Notes under the pieces: model-generated
Told to the model about the DNA's origin: nothing
What the model saw: only the letters and a program-made list of their open reading frames with translations
The model's database searches: none
Made by a program: the position numbers and the translations under genes
Source of the DNA: Tanypteryx hageni
Taxonomy: Eukaryota > Arthropoda > Insecta > Odonata > Petaluridae
Length of the DNA stretch: 64,000 nucleotides
Direction: 5' to 3'
Assembly (NCBI GenBank): GCA_028673005.1
Contig: CM054114.1
Span: 125,145,307 to 125,209,306, forward strand
Shown: in pieces, positions 48,571-59,158 of the stretch
How positions within the stretch are numbered: position 1 is the first letter of the stretch
How the letters are laid out: each line of letters begins with the position of its first letter

Positions 48571-49712
48571 GAGAAAGGGAGAGAGCAGATTGTTTGATGA
48601 GGGTGAAGGTGATAAGATGGGATGATGGAATGGAAGGGAGGAATTGAGAGGTGGAGGGAGAAAGGAAGGGGAGGGAGGGTGGAGGGGTGAAGGGAGTTTA
48701 GGAGAGAGAGATGAAGGAAGGGAGAAATGGAGGAAGAAAAAGAGGAATGGAGTGATGGAGGAAGGGAGGAAATGATGGGGAGGGATAAATGGAGGAAGAT
48801 AGAAAGGGAGAGAGGTTTGGAGAAAGGGAGAAGCTGAGGGAGAAAAGAAGGGAAAAGTTGAGGAAGAAAAGGAGGGGGGAAGGGAGGGAGAGGGAGGTTT
48901 GGAGAGAGAGAAAGGGAGATAGAAGTAGAGGGAGGAAAGGAGGAAGAGAAAGAGGTTTGGAGAGAGAGAGAGAAAAGAAGGGAGGGAGAAGTTAAGGGAG
49001 AAAAGTAGGGAGAAGTGGAGGAAAAAAGGAGAGCAGAAGGAAGGGAAAGAAGGAGATTTTTAGAGAGAAAGGGAGGGAGGAAGGGATTGAGGGAGAAATT
49101 GAGGTAGAGAAGGAGGGATATTTGGAAAGAGAGAAAGAGAGGGAGGTTTGGAGAGAGAGAAAGGGAGGAAGAGGAGTGAGTGAGAAGTGGAGGTAGAAAA
49201 GGAGGGAGAAGTGGAGGTAGGAAAGGAAGGGAGATTTGGAAAGAGAGAAAGGGACGGAGAAAGAGACAGAAGGGAGGTTTTGAGAGAGATAGGGAGGAAA
49301 GAAGGGAGTGAAGGGGACGTAGAGGTAGAAAAGAAGGGAGGTTTGGAGAGAGAAAGGGAGGAAGAGGAATGACGGAGTGGAGGTAGAAAAGGAGGGAGAA
49401 GTGAAGGTAGGATAGTAAGGAGATTTGAAAAGATAGAAAGTTAGGTAGAAAGAGAAAGGAGGAAGGAAGGGGTGAGGGAAAAGTGGCGGTAGAAAAGGAG
49501 GGAGGAATGGAGGGAGGTTTGGCGAGAGAAATGGAGGGAGAAGTTGAGGAAGAAAAGGAGGGAGGAAGAGAGGGAGAGAGGAAGGTTTGGAGAGAGAAAG
49601 GGAGGGAGATGGGAAGAGTGGGAGGGAGGAGTAGAGGAGAGGAGGAGCGGAGGGAGAGAGGGAACGAAAGGGAGAGGGAACGAAAGGGAGTGGGAAAGGA
49701 AGGGATAATGCA
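48571..49712. repeat. 1.1-kb polypurine minisatellite
   Basis: Over about 1,140 bases the plus strand is almost only A and G, with irregular units carrying GGAGGTTTGGAGAGAGA (for example near 48895, 48948, 49144, 49338 and 49583) joined by GAAGTGGAGGTAGAAAAGGA segments. All three minus-strand frames stay open for long distances (401, 258 and 117 codons of Ser/Leu/Pro), because C/T-only DNA cannot spell stop codons. These frames should not be annotated as proteins. Confidence 0.9.
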
Positions 49713-52654
49713 GGGGGCAGGATGGCAGGTAGGCAAAAAATAATTCCACCCTCCTTTCTTCGGTCCATTTAAGGATTCTAGCCCTCAAACCCACCTCTCC
49801 CTTTCGCTCGATGCAGAGCAGGTGGTGTTCGACAGCAGCGATGGAGGGTTAAAAAAAAAGGTCTCTGAGTGCATTAAAAAAAGGCTCTCAGCTCGAGAAA
49901 AAAATCAGAAGGAAAAAAACTCCTCTCCCTGAATGGAGGAGGACTTTGTGGGTGGCAGGTATTGAATCTTCGATCGAAAAGGAGGATAAGGATGCCACGA
50001 AGTTTCTCAAATGGGAGAGATCGGGTTTGCGTGGTAGTGCGCGTTGATAAAATAAGAGAAGTCCTGGTATCGCACGGAACCCTTTAAAGAGTTTCCGTCG
50101 AGTTTCTTATCTCCGCTTGTTTTTTTTCTCTCTCTCTCGCCTCTCCCGAAGTGTTACCATATATCCCACGGGCGTCTCGACGAGATCCTGTTGCGATAGT
50201 AACAGAGCCGCGCCAAGAAAATAGGAAGGCGCGATTTATAATGCATTCGGCGGGTTGGTCAGCCGAACGATGCATGGGAAAATGCTCAAGAGGGAGGAAG
50301 GGAGGGAGGGAGAGAAAGGAAGAAGGGAACTAAAGGAGGAGGACACCGGAAATTGGCCCTTATCTCGAGGAAGCTTTCGATTTTCACCGTTTGAAATTTT
50401 AATGGCGTCGCGAAGGATGTGCTGCCATCTCATGTCCCGCCGGAGCAGTATCTTACATATCCCGCCCTTTTTATGCGAATTATCGGTCACGTCGATCTCT
50501 CGAAGCTGGTAGGGATTCGATTGATTTGGTGACGAGGAGCGGCCGTAAAGAGTTTCGAAGACACCCAAGATTTGCTTAATATGTTCATTTGCGTGCCGTA
50601 ATGGAGTGTCTTAAGAATATCGTCTGGCAGTGATTTAAAAGCGCAGCTTCGCTATGAGCACTCGTGCAGCGAAACCGTTCTTTACCTCCGACGTTCCGAA
50701 GTGATTCATTTCTCTTTAAGAACGTTAAACGTAATGGCAAAAATCGAACGAAAATAACATTTTAATTATAATGAGACAGAAAGTGAGCATTGCGACAAAA
50801 GGAAACGGAGCTTTAAATCAAAAGACGATAATTGTGAGATAACAGTCTTTCAGTTTTTGAAAAGCCATGAATTATCCTCCCATAGAAATAAACTGGTGCT
50901 GCTGTCAGGTATCCAGTTATTCGATTTGATGGCTAACTTGTTCCGTAAATGATGCGGGTAATTACTGCAGCCGTAAAACCGTCGGGAAAATCGGATGCGT
51001 ATTTTTACTAGAACGTGGTCGTTTTCATTGCCAATTTACGGACAGTTGATTGTAATATGTTATACATTCTGGATTAGTTGAAAGTGCTATCGCTATAGGA
51101 GATGTCTAAATCGCATTTAGAGCAAAATAATTAGGTGAGCTTTATGAAATATTTACTAAAAGAATAGTGGCAGCAACACTATTCATTAAATGAAGTAATA
51201 GCGAGTTCTCTGTAGGAGATGTCTGGATCGTATTTCTAGTAAAAATAATGAGGCAAGCTTCGTTTATTAAAAATAATGAAAGAAAAATATTCATTAAATA
51301 ATGTATGTTGTGAGTTTTTTGTAAAAGAATGAAGCGAATAGGAAACCAATTTCAATATGAAGTCAGGTCCCTGTACCATCTGTGGCCCGATTTTCATAAA
51401 AATTTTGTCGAAATATTTCTCCAGTAATTCATGATTAACTGAACTCTAAAACGCAACAGAATTGAAAAAGTTTAATATAGTGTTTTAGTAAATAATTTTA
51501 TTTTGAGAATTAGCTACCAAAATATAAAATATTGCCTTGCAACGGTAATTACATGAATTAAAGGGCTAGTTTTCTTTTTGTAATGCTTCTGAATAAAATT
51601 TAACGATAAACAGAATATCTCTGTACCCAGGCGAGGTTCACTCTTATAAAAGAAATGCAGTTACAAGCTTAAGATCCAAACCATAAAAATTCCTTTAAAG
51701 AAAAATCTATAAACAATAAATAGGAATGCGGAATCTCAGAAGGGCAGAAGCACTTATTTCCGTAGTTACAGATTTAACTAAACACACTTTCGAAAACTTA
51801 AAGTTGATGAATAATCTATTGTGTTAATTTTGTAAAGCCGTGATTCATGACGTGATCATTAAATTATTTTTTACTCAACAAGTCAAGATCGAACAACGTT
51901 GGCCCACTGATAAAACCAATCTTCCCAAATCAATCTCGAAAAAAATCGTAATCAACCTCCCGCCGTTCCCCATATGGGAAAAGAATACTCCCACGCAGTC
52001 TTAAAGAGGAAGAGGGCAGACTGACTACACCCACACCCCTCTCCAGGGTACGCACACAAAAATCAAATCACGGCAAGAGGCTAGCAGGTGTGCAATGTAT
52101 GTCCCGGAAGAAACCATTAGGGCAGAGGGTTGAGGAGGGGCGGAAGGAGAAGAAGCAGGAAGGCGTAGGAGAGTGGGAGGCAGGAATATGGAAGAAGGGA
52201 TGTGCGTGGGCGGTTGTGGAGGGTTAGGGACAGAGAAAGAGAGTGAGATGAGAGAGAGAGAGAGAGAGAAAGCGAAGGCATTGGGAAATAAGAAGCGGAA
52301 GGACAGAAATGAGTAACGGACGATTAAAAAAAAGTGAGCGGGGTACAAAGAACAGAAAGAGGAACCGAATTCAAACGGTTTAACTTATTTCTAAATATAC
52401 TTTCCATAGAAATATTTATTCTGTATATTCTATAGAGAAATTATCGCGATCGGTTTACAGTTAAAAACAAATATAAAAATACAGCAGGTTCCGTTTAATA
52501 TGATCACTGGTTATTGTTATAAGCCGCTTATTGTAATCAAATATGAAATTCCAAAACCAAATTTAGTATAAGACATGTAATTTACTCCACCTAACGTGAT
52601 AATATCCGCCGTTTATTATTATCAAAATTTTATTTTATACATAAAATTCTTTGC
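49713..52654. other. Gene-free stretch with a CpG-rich block
   Basis: At 49980-50570 CpG is frequent, and a hairpin-like segment (ATGCATTCGGCGGGTTGGTC followed by AGCCGAACGATGCAT, 50240-50274) is present. A GA tract occupies 52251-52269. Several frames of 60-110 codons overlap on both strands without recognisable features. Confidence 0.45.
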
Positions 52655-52800
52655 TGGCATTGATACAAAGGTGCTGGCTCCCAATATTAGGGTCGTGGGT
52701 TCGAGTCTTGCCGAGGGCATGATTATCTGTTCTTGATTGTTATCGTTATAGCTTCCCTTGTAAGAGGCCGTTAGCCGCTGTTTTTAAGATAGTTAAGCCA
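52655..52800 (+). mobile_element. SINE-like segment with B box
   Basis: GGGTTCGAGTC at 52697-52707 sits in a tRNA-like context (GGTCGTGGGTTCGAGTCTTG followed by CCGAGG), preceded by a possible A box in GGTGCTGGCTCCCA. The boundaries are unclear, and it runs into a fold-back MITE fragment. Confidence 0.4.
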
Positions 52801-52810
52801 AATATAATAA

Positions 52811-52902
52811 ATTTTTAGAATCTACTAACGGTGAGCAGCTGCCTGTTTGCTTAACGGCGCATTCGGGTTTTCTGAACCTTTTCATGACTATTGGAGATAA
52901 TA
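52811..52902. mobile_element. Fold-back MITE right-half fragment
   Basis: ATTTTTAGAATCTACTAACG followed by GTGA matches 54337-54360. The end AACCTTTTCATGACTATTGG followed by AGATAATA is the inverted terminal repeat of the family. Confidence 0.5.
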
Positions 52903-54280
52903 ATACTTTCCTAATATTTTCCTTTTCATTTTGAAACGCCTTATATTTTGATATTTAAACTGGATAGTAAAGAATCATTTTATAGCATTAATTATGTGTT
53001 TATTATCGTTTTTATTCGACATTCATAATAATACGTCTGTAAAATATTATGCTAGTTCAAAAGAAATCGGTTGATCACATACAAATATGTCGTTCGAGCG
53101 AAGTTAATATAAAAGTCGAGTTTTGAAATATGTCTGGTAGGATCATAGGCGAATGAGGAAGTAGGAGAATAACGGAGATAGAGAGGAAGATAGTAGAGTG
53201 AGGGGGAAAATAGACGAATGGGCAGACTTCAAAGGAAGTGGGGGTGGTTTCCTGTGTGGGCGCAGCCATTAAAACAGGCCATCGATCAACGGAGATTGGA
53301 GTAAAAACCTTCCCACCTTGGGTCGCGTCATCTATAAAAATAAAAACGTCGAACACACTCTCCTAGCCGCATATCCTTGAAAGGGGATCGGAGGGAGCGG
53401 AGCGGCATTGCCGCTCTAGATTAATCAAAAAGATTTATATCTAATTTTCAAACTTTGATTTAATTAGGGCTCTTTAAGCCTCGGTTTTGAAGGGTATTGT
53501 GGGAGAATTCGACGGTCGACCATTGGGTGGCATTGACTGTTACAAAGAGAACACGAGAAGTGGATTGGATATAGGTAGCTGGGAGATCTTGATGTGGAAA
53601 GAAAGGTCCGTACTGAAGATTAGTGTTTATGTGTAGGAAGGCGTGCAGTCTGGGATGTCTCTAATGGTCTGCAGATGGTGCGGCTAAGGGCAGCATCCTC
53701 CTTGATATTGGATACAGCATGCCCATCGAGTCCCATCCAATCCCATCAGTTTAAGACGGGATAACGGTGTTTATGGAGACGTGAAATCGCCGTAATACAA
53801 TTCTTTTTCATTTCTTTCTGGAGAGCTTCCCCTCTGCGTTCGTGGGACGTATTTGTATCCGAGAATCGTTACATTTACATGCGTCGACTCGTTTGAGCCG
53901 GAAAGTTTGGGAATGGCATTCAAAACTTTTTTTCGGTGAAAATTTGGCTTGACAAGGGGTAAAGCCACTAGCGTAATAAATAGGTTTGGTAAACGGAACG
54001 ATACTTTGTTTTCGAAATGTATTACGGTTCTCTCAACAGGTTTATAGCTATAGGAGTCGCGTATTTCATTCGTTTGCCAGATGCCTTAATAGGAGCTGGA
54101 AATTAACTATTTAATTATATGTGCTGTTCATTGTAATTTGAAGATAAGATATTAAAAGGGGATTTATGTATATCAAAATTACAGCGAATGCAGCAAAAGA
54201 ATAAATCTTTAAAAATACACATTAGAGTTCAAGAATAAGAAATTAAGTATAAAAAATTGAAAAAAATAAGTATTTATCTA
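52903..54280. other. Gene-free stretch
   Basis: Contains GCGAAGTTAATATAAAAGT at 53097-53116, shared with the tail of the SINE at 16.3 kb, and a GAGCGGCATTGCCGCTC-like small palindrome near 53404. No gene recognised. Confidence 0.5.
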
Positions 54281-54443
54281 TTAGGTATCTCTTATAGCTA
54301 TAACGAGGTTTTGGAAAACCAGGAAGTAAATTATTAATTTTTAGAATCTACTATCGGTGAATCTTCACTGAAGACGGCTGCATTATAGTCAAAAGGCGCA
54401 TATGATTTTTCGTAACCTTGTTATGGCTAATGCAGATGCCTAA
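54281..54443. mobile_element. Fold-back MITE, best-preserved copy, 163 bp
   Basis: The left terminal repeat (54281-54320) begins TTAGGTATCTCTTATAGCTA. The right one (54405-54443), reverse-complemented, begins TTAGGCATCTGCATTAGCCA and continues TAACAAGGTTACGAAAAA. The inner CTGAAGACGGCTGCATTATA is the family core. No coding capacity. The target duplication is not obvious. Confidence 0.65.
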
Positions 54444-57400
54444 GAAATCTTATTGTTTTCGATTGTTGTTACTTAATCACTAATTTTCTGAATTTGTTGT
54501 CAGCCAGAATTTGAACTCCACTAGTGAACAGCTCAGCGTGGTTAAATTTTACGTGGATGAAAAATGACTCAATCGAAAAGAGAAATTATCGTCGCAGAGA
54601 AAATCAACCTCAAATTTGGTGCAGTCACTATCTTGCACTGAAACAGCTGCAAAGTGTGTACATAAAAATGCGTTCAAATATAAACTTTTCATGAAGGACT
54701 TATCTCAGACCGACACAGTATTTTTAGCATTGGTCACACTTTTCCCAAACAACGAACGTTGAGGGAAAAAAACTCCCAATTTATTTCAACTCGCACATTA
54801 CACTTTTCTGTAAAAAACTCTCGCGAGCGAATTTTTATTTATTTATTTATTCAGCCTTCGGTTGTCAACGGGTGGATTTCGAGATGTTTAAATTCCCGTA
54901 ATTTATGCTTCTCGGAAGTCCTTGGACGAACGGAGTCCAAAATATAACTCTGTATTTGGTTTCCTCGTATCCTACTCTTTCACACTGTCTCGTTTCTTGG
55001 CCGTCAATTAACGAGATGGCAGCACGGGCTACCTTAATAACGATAATAATTCTAGAGGTTCATAACACGCCTCTCTTCAAGATTTGACACCCTGGCGTAG
55101 AAGAAGGGTTTCAGGAGGATCGCCGTCCAACAATACGAGGCAGAGGGTTATCAAATGGCGGCTGGCAGAATGCCTTGACCTTCTGGCGGGAGGAGGGTTG
55201 ACAGCGAGTCATTAGGAGGCATTCTGGGTCGTCAGATGACTGCCACAAAGATTTGGGGGAAATGCACCACCGCACGGCCGAAAGAAAGAAATCATGGGGA
55301 GTCATCTGGTCTTCGCCGATGGGAGCGTCATTTTTTTACGTATAATCTTTTTTGAAAGAGAGCACGGGCCACATGTATTACTCGGGGTAGAGGAAAAAAA
55401 GAAGCCATTCGGTCGTGTCACCTTGTATATCATTAATTTTTCGAATGTGTGCTATCGCTGTTGTGACCTTGGTTGCAGATGGGTGGGTGGTTTTTAACGT
55501 GGAGGTCGAAAAGGGATGAAAGCCGGGACGGGCTTGTGCTGCTAAGTTTGTTAAGAGAGTCATGGCGTTCGTAGTTTATCAATTTTTCTGCGTGAGATGG
55601 AGGCACGGAAATTTATTGCTGTTTTACCTTTTCGAGAGTAGATGGCGGAGTCTGTTTGGCAAACGTAGGCGCCATACCTACGCTCATATATTTAAGGAGG
55701 CTAAAAAGTGAAAATGATTACAAATATTAAATTATCCATGCGCAACTAAAATTTAGGAGGACAGGTAGCGTATATTTATACGCACCGCACAAACGATAAG
55801 AAACTAATTGTTTCCGATTCGATAAAAATGTTAGCATAAAGGTGGGATCGGAAGAAACATGGTGGCAAATGTTTTTGAGAAAATTTTTTATTCAGTCATA
55901 TCGCATTAAATTTATATATATCGCGTAGCATAAAGAGTTTCAGATCAATAAAACTGCCATAAGTACGAGTAAATCAGCCTCAGTCAACTTGAAACAAAAG
56001 TGCTTTTTAACTCATGAATAGGCGAGGAAATTAGATTGTTTGAATTCCTCCCACTACGCTCACATTATTGGTCAAGGATAGAAGATTTATGCACCAAACT
56101 AGCCCCCTTAATTCTTATTAAAAGGTTTTCTTCTCCAATTGTGCGAAAACCTGATGTTGCCACGGGTGAAGGAATCTCTCTCTCTTTCTCTCTAATCTCT
56201 CTAATATGCAATCGATCTCACATTTTTTTTTATTTTGTGATCCGAAATAATTTGTAGTTTCAATTACTTCGGAAGCCTCTTCAGCTAGCCACTTCGATTT
56301 ATGTCTCTATAGGCTTCGATTTAACAAGTCGGCTCTATCTTTGAAAGATGTAATCTAAAATGACGAAAATCGAACATGTTGAGGATTTGGCTCACAAATC
56401 TATTTGTACTGCATCGATGTGCACCGAAAAATTTTCACCAAAAACTGTTGCGTAAATTTCGGGAAATGTTATCATTGCTTAGTTTTTATATGGTGATGCT
56501 GAAGGAAAACTCAATTCCTTACAGCAGAGATGGCCAACTCCAGACACGTATGACAAAAGAAGCACGTGTTCGTTCCATGGTTGGCAGGTAGATGAACAAA
56601 TTAGTGGCGTGCTCGTATCAACTACACAACAATTCTAATAACAGAAGACTCAAAAATAAAAACATCATTCCTTGTCGCATTTCTAGTTCAAAGAATAGTG
56701 TTATTCTGTAATAATCAAAAGTTCAAACCGCTAAACACGGAATTTACGAATTTATAATTAATCTAGAATGTATGTAATATAATATAAATCGTTATAAATT
56801 TACAGAGAGACATTTTATCCAGATAATTTCATCAAAAATAGCTTATGAACCAGAGTAAAATGTACACTATCATAATGTGATTCTATAGCCAATGATCCTA
56901 ACGGAGGACGTCTGTTGGGATAAAAAGATACTAGCGTAGCAAGCCTAGACTCAATGTGGGAGAAATACCAAGTTCATATACTTTATATTCTATAAAACCT
57001 GGTAACAAGGACTCACGATGTAATTTAGCATCACTTACGATAGAGTGATCCGTGGAAAAACAAGTTTTTAAGTTACAAGGATACCACCCGTCCGCAGCAA
57101 AAGACTCATAAATATGTATAAAAAATCTCCTCCAAAACTTACAAATGAGTCGCCCCATAGCAAAGCTGACAACGCGATATTTTCTTAAAGATTGAGTGGC
57201 CAAAAGTTGTAAAAACCTTCGAAAATAAAGTAATAACGTCGGGGAATTGCGAGCTTTGTGGCAGAATGAATATCACGATAAAAGGAACTAGAATTTTTTC
57301 CGTCGGATGTGCGAGCTTCAACTTCCCCTATAAACTTCGTACGAATGAAAAGTATAAAAGCCAGAGAGAAATTATTTTAGCAACAGGGGATCTCGAGCAA

Positions 57401-58124
57401 GAGCCCTAGACGATGGGCGGTCCTCTTCTCTGAAAATTCGTTTTTTCTATCGGAACGGCGGTTCGAAAGCGCATACGACCGCTAAACCGGAACGATTTCT
57501 TTATCTGTCCAGACTGATCTAACATCTCAGTATGCGATCGACGAAAACACTATCGCAAAACACGTCCGACAAGGCTCTTCGGCGGAAACATGGATTATAA
57601 ACTTTGGGTTTGCTATGGACGTCCTCGGTGCATTCTGCCATGATTATGTGATCCACTTTTTAAAATATGCTCTTTTAGCGTTGGCGATAGTCGTCTTTTA
57701 TATAATAACGGTATAAATATTTTAGATTCATTGAGCCTTTTTGTACAACGGAATTAACGCTCTTTATCTATTGATGCATCACTTTGAGGAACTTGTTATT
57801 CGTACGCACTTTAAAATAAAAATAAAAAATTTTGCAAGAGAAACTATTTATTTTTCAACCAACCAGTTTTGCTGCGTCATATCATCGTCTTAACTTTTCG
57901 AGATATACACATATAGCCTTGAAATTTAGCACATCAGGAGGATAAATAGTGGTTACAGCGAAGTTCTTTAAAAAAATTAACAACAACCCTATTTGTTGCT
58001 ATCGTGTTCGTATTTGATTTTCAATGGAAACTATTCCATTACATGGATTCTCTAACCATATACAAAGGACTATATTAGAATAAATGAAATATCACTAAAA
58101 ATAAATTGATGTGGGCAACATATG
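54444..58124. other. Gene-free stretch
   Basis: AT-rich with a GC-richer part at 55090-55300 and a TC tract at 56178-56206. CAGAGATGGCCAACTCC at 56526 resembles a hAT end, but no partner was found. CGTAGG-CGCCATA-CCTACG at 55664-55682 is a small hairpin. No gene recognised. Confidence 0.45.
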
Positions 58125-58451
58125 ACTTTCTCCATATTTATATGGCAAATTACATGTTGTTAGCTCTGGGATCGTTGTCAATATTTACTTCCGGTTGACA
58201 ATTAAGAAAAGAAAAAGGAGCGTTACTAAGACGTAACTAAGCGTCAATTGTTAACAATAGTCTTCTGTAGGTGGCGTGGTGGTGGCAGCTAAAAATATAA
58301 GATATCTTTTAAACAATGCATTATATGGAAAAATGTATCAAAAAAGGTTGTAGAAAATAAAATTTTCTACAACTTTTATTCCAATACATTTTTACATTTA
58401 TCAAATATTAAAGAAAATGGAACAATTTTTGAAACGAGAAAAAAAAAAGTC

Positions 58452-58522
58452 TGCTATGACCGGGAATTGAACCCGGGTCTTCCACTTGCCGGGCGGATAT
58501 TCTACCTCTGAACTATCTTAGC
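58452..58522 (-). tRNA. tRNA-like pseudogene, left arm (Gly-like body, GGC at anticodon)
   Basis: Read on the minus strand the 71 bases fold as a tRNA: acceptor GCTAAGA/TCATAGC with one A-A type mismatch, D stem GTTC/GAAT with AGAGGTA loop, anticodon stem TCCGC/GTGGA, variable loop AGAC, and T arm CCGGG-TTCAATT-CCCGG. The D arm, variable loop and T arm match animal tRNA-Gly. The anticodon loop is CCGGCAA, so the triplet is GGC (Ala) and position 33 is C instead of the invariant U. A run of ten T follows, as in a pol III terminator. The mismatches and the repeat context argue against a working tRNA. Confidence 0.6.
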
Positions 58523-58682
58523 AGAACATTTTCTCTCGTTTTCTGAACACGGATGTTTCCCTTGGTGGGACGGGAACTAGCCAAGCTAGTATCAAACTGT
58601 TGGGGCAGTTTGATACTAGCTTGGCTAGTTCCCGTCCCACCAAGGGAAACATCCGTGTTCAGAAAACGAGAGAAAATGTTCT

Positions 58683-58753
58683 GCTACGATAGTTCAGAGG
58701 TAGAATATCCGCCCGGCAAGTGGAAGACCCGGGTTCAATTCCCGGTCATAGCA
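58683..58753 (+). tRNA. tRNA-like pseudogene, right arm (Gly-like body, GGC at anticodon)
   Basis: It is identical to the left-arm copy except that the acceptor is GCTACGA rather than GCTAAGA, leaving a C-A mismatch at the fifth pair. The B box GGTTCAATTCC is intact and the A box TAGTTCAGAGG is good. Six T (58757-58762) follow three bases after the discriminator. The flanks GAAAACGAGAGAAAA and TTTTTTCTCGTTTC are complementary, so the acceptor stem can extend well beyond the tRNA. Confidence 0.6.
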
Positions 58754-58756
58754 GAC

Positions 58757-58762
58757 TTTTTT
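58757..58762 (+). terminator. Pol III-type T-run after right tRNA-like copy
   Basis: TTTTTT directly follows the tRNA-like sequence, the usual RNA polymerase III stop signal. The left copy has T10 on its own strand (58439-58448). Confidence 0.5.
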
Positions 58763-59158
58763 CTCGTTTCAAAAATTGTTCCATCTTTCACAGCTTATGC
58801 CTGTCTGCATAGAATCTTCGGATCATATCTTTCCATCAATTTCATTAAAGAAAATATTTTAAAATAACGGATAAGTGACAAGAGTAAACACCCACTTCCG
58901 GTTGACCGATTTTTACCAAAACTAATCAGATCTTTTAACCTTTATAAAAATGTTAAATATAAAATTTTGCGTTGAACTGATTAATAGTTTTTGAGTTAGA
59001 GCACCCACAAAAATCTATCACATACAGACAGACACACAGACATTTAGAAAATAGTCAAAACATCTTAAGGAGACCTTAAAAAATGAATCCCCTTTGAAAT
59101 CTCGAATTCGATTTTTTTCATGAAAACACTTTCTCTATACTTCGTATATGGAGAAAAT

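Larger units (their letters stand above)
58419..58843. mobile_element. Palindromic tRNA-like insertion with 12-bp target duplication
   Basis: ATTAAAGAAAAT occurs at 58407-58418 and again at 58844-58855. The uninterrupted relative at 13.5 kb has it once (ATTAAAGCAAAT). Between the two lies a palindrome (arms 58417-58599 and 58606-58784, spacer TTGGGG) plus a 59-base tail present only on the right. The arms differ by one substitution and by the length of one homopolymer (10 A against 6 T). A 12-bp duplication fits target-primed retrotransposition better than a DNA transposon. Confidence 0.75.
58125..59158. mobile_element. TIR element, ACTTTCTCCATAT family, interrupted copy
   Basis: The left end is ACTTTCTCCATAT. 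The right end, reverse-complemented, is ATTTTCTCCATAT. The interior follows the 13194-13897 copy, including GCGTCAATTGTTAACAATAG and GTTGACCGATTTTTACCAAA. A perfect internal hairpin GTTGTAGAAAAT-AAA-ATTTTCTACAAC lies at about 58353-58379. Near the right end ACTTTCTCTATACTTCGTAT followed by ATGGAGAAA forms a terminal palindrome. Without the 425-bp insertion and one target-site copy it would be about 600 bp. There is no transposase. Confidence 0.7.

Noticed and set aside
48531..49736. 401-codon minus-strand frame (and overlapping 258- and 117-codon frames)
   Set aside because: All three frames are open over the same polypyrimidine strand. The translations are Ser/Leu/Pro/Phe strings, as C/T-only DNA must give; there is no domain.
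56526..56545. hAT-like end CAGAGATGGCCAACTCC
   Set aside because: No inverted partner or 8-bp target duplication was found in the following sequence.
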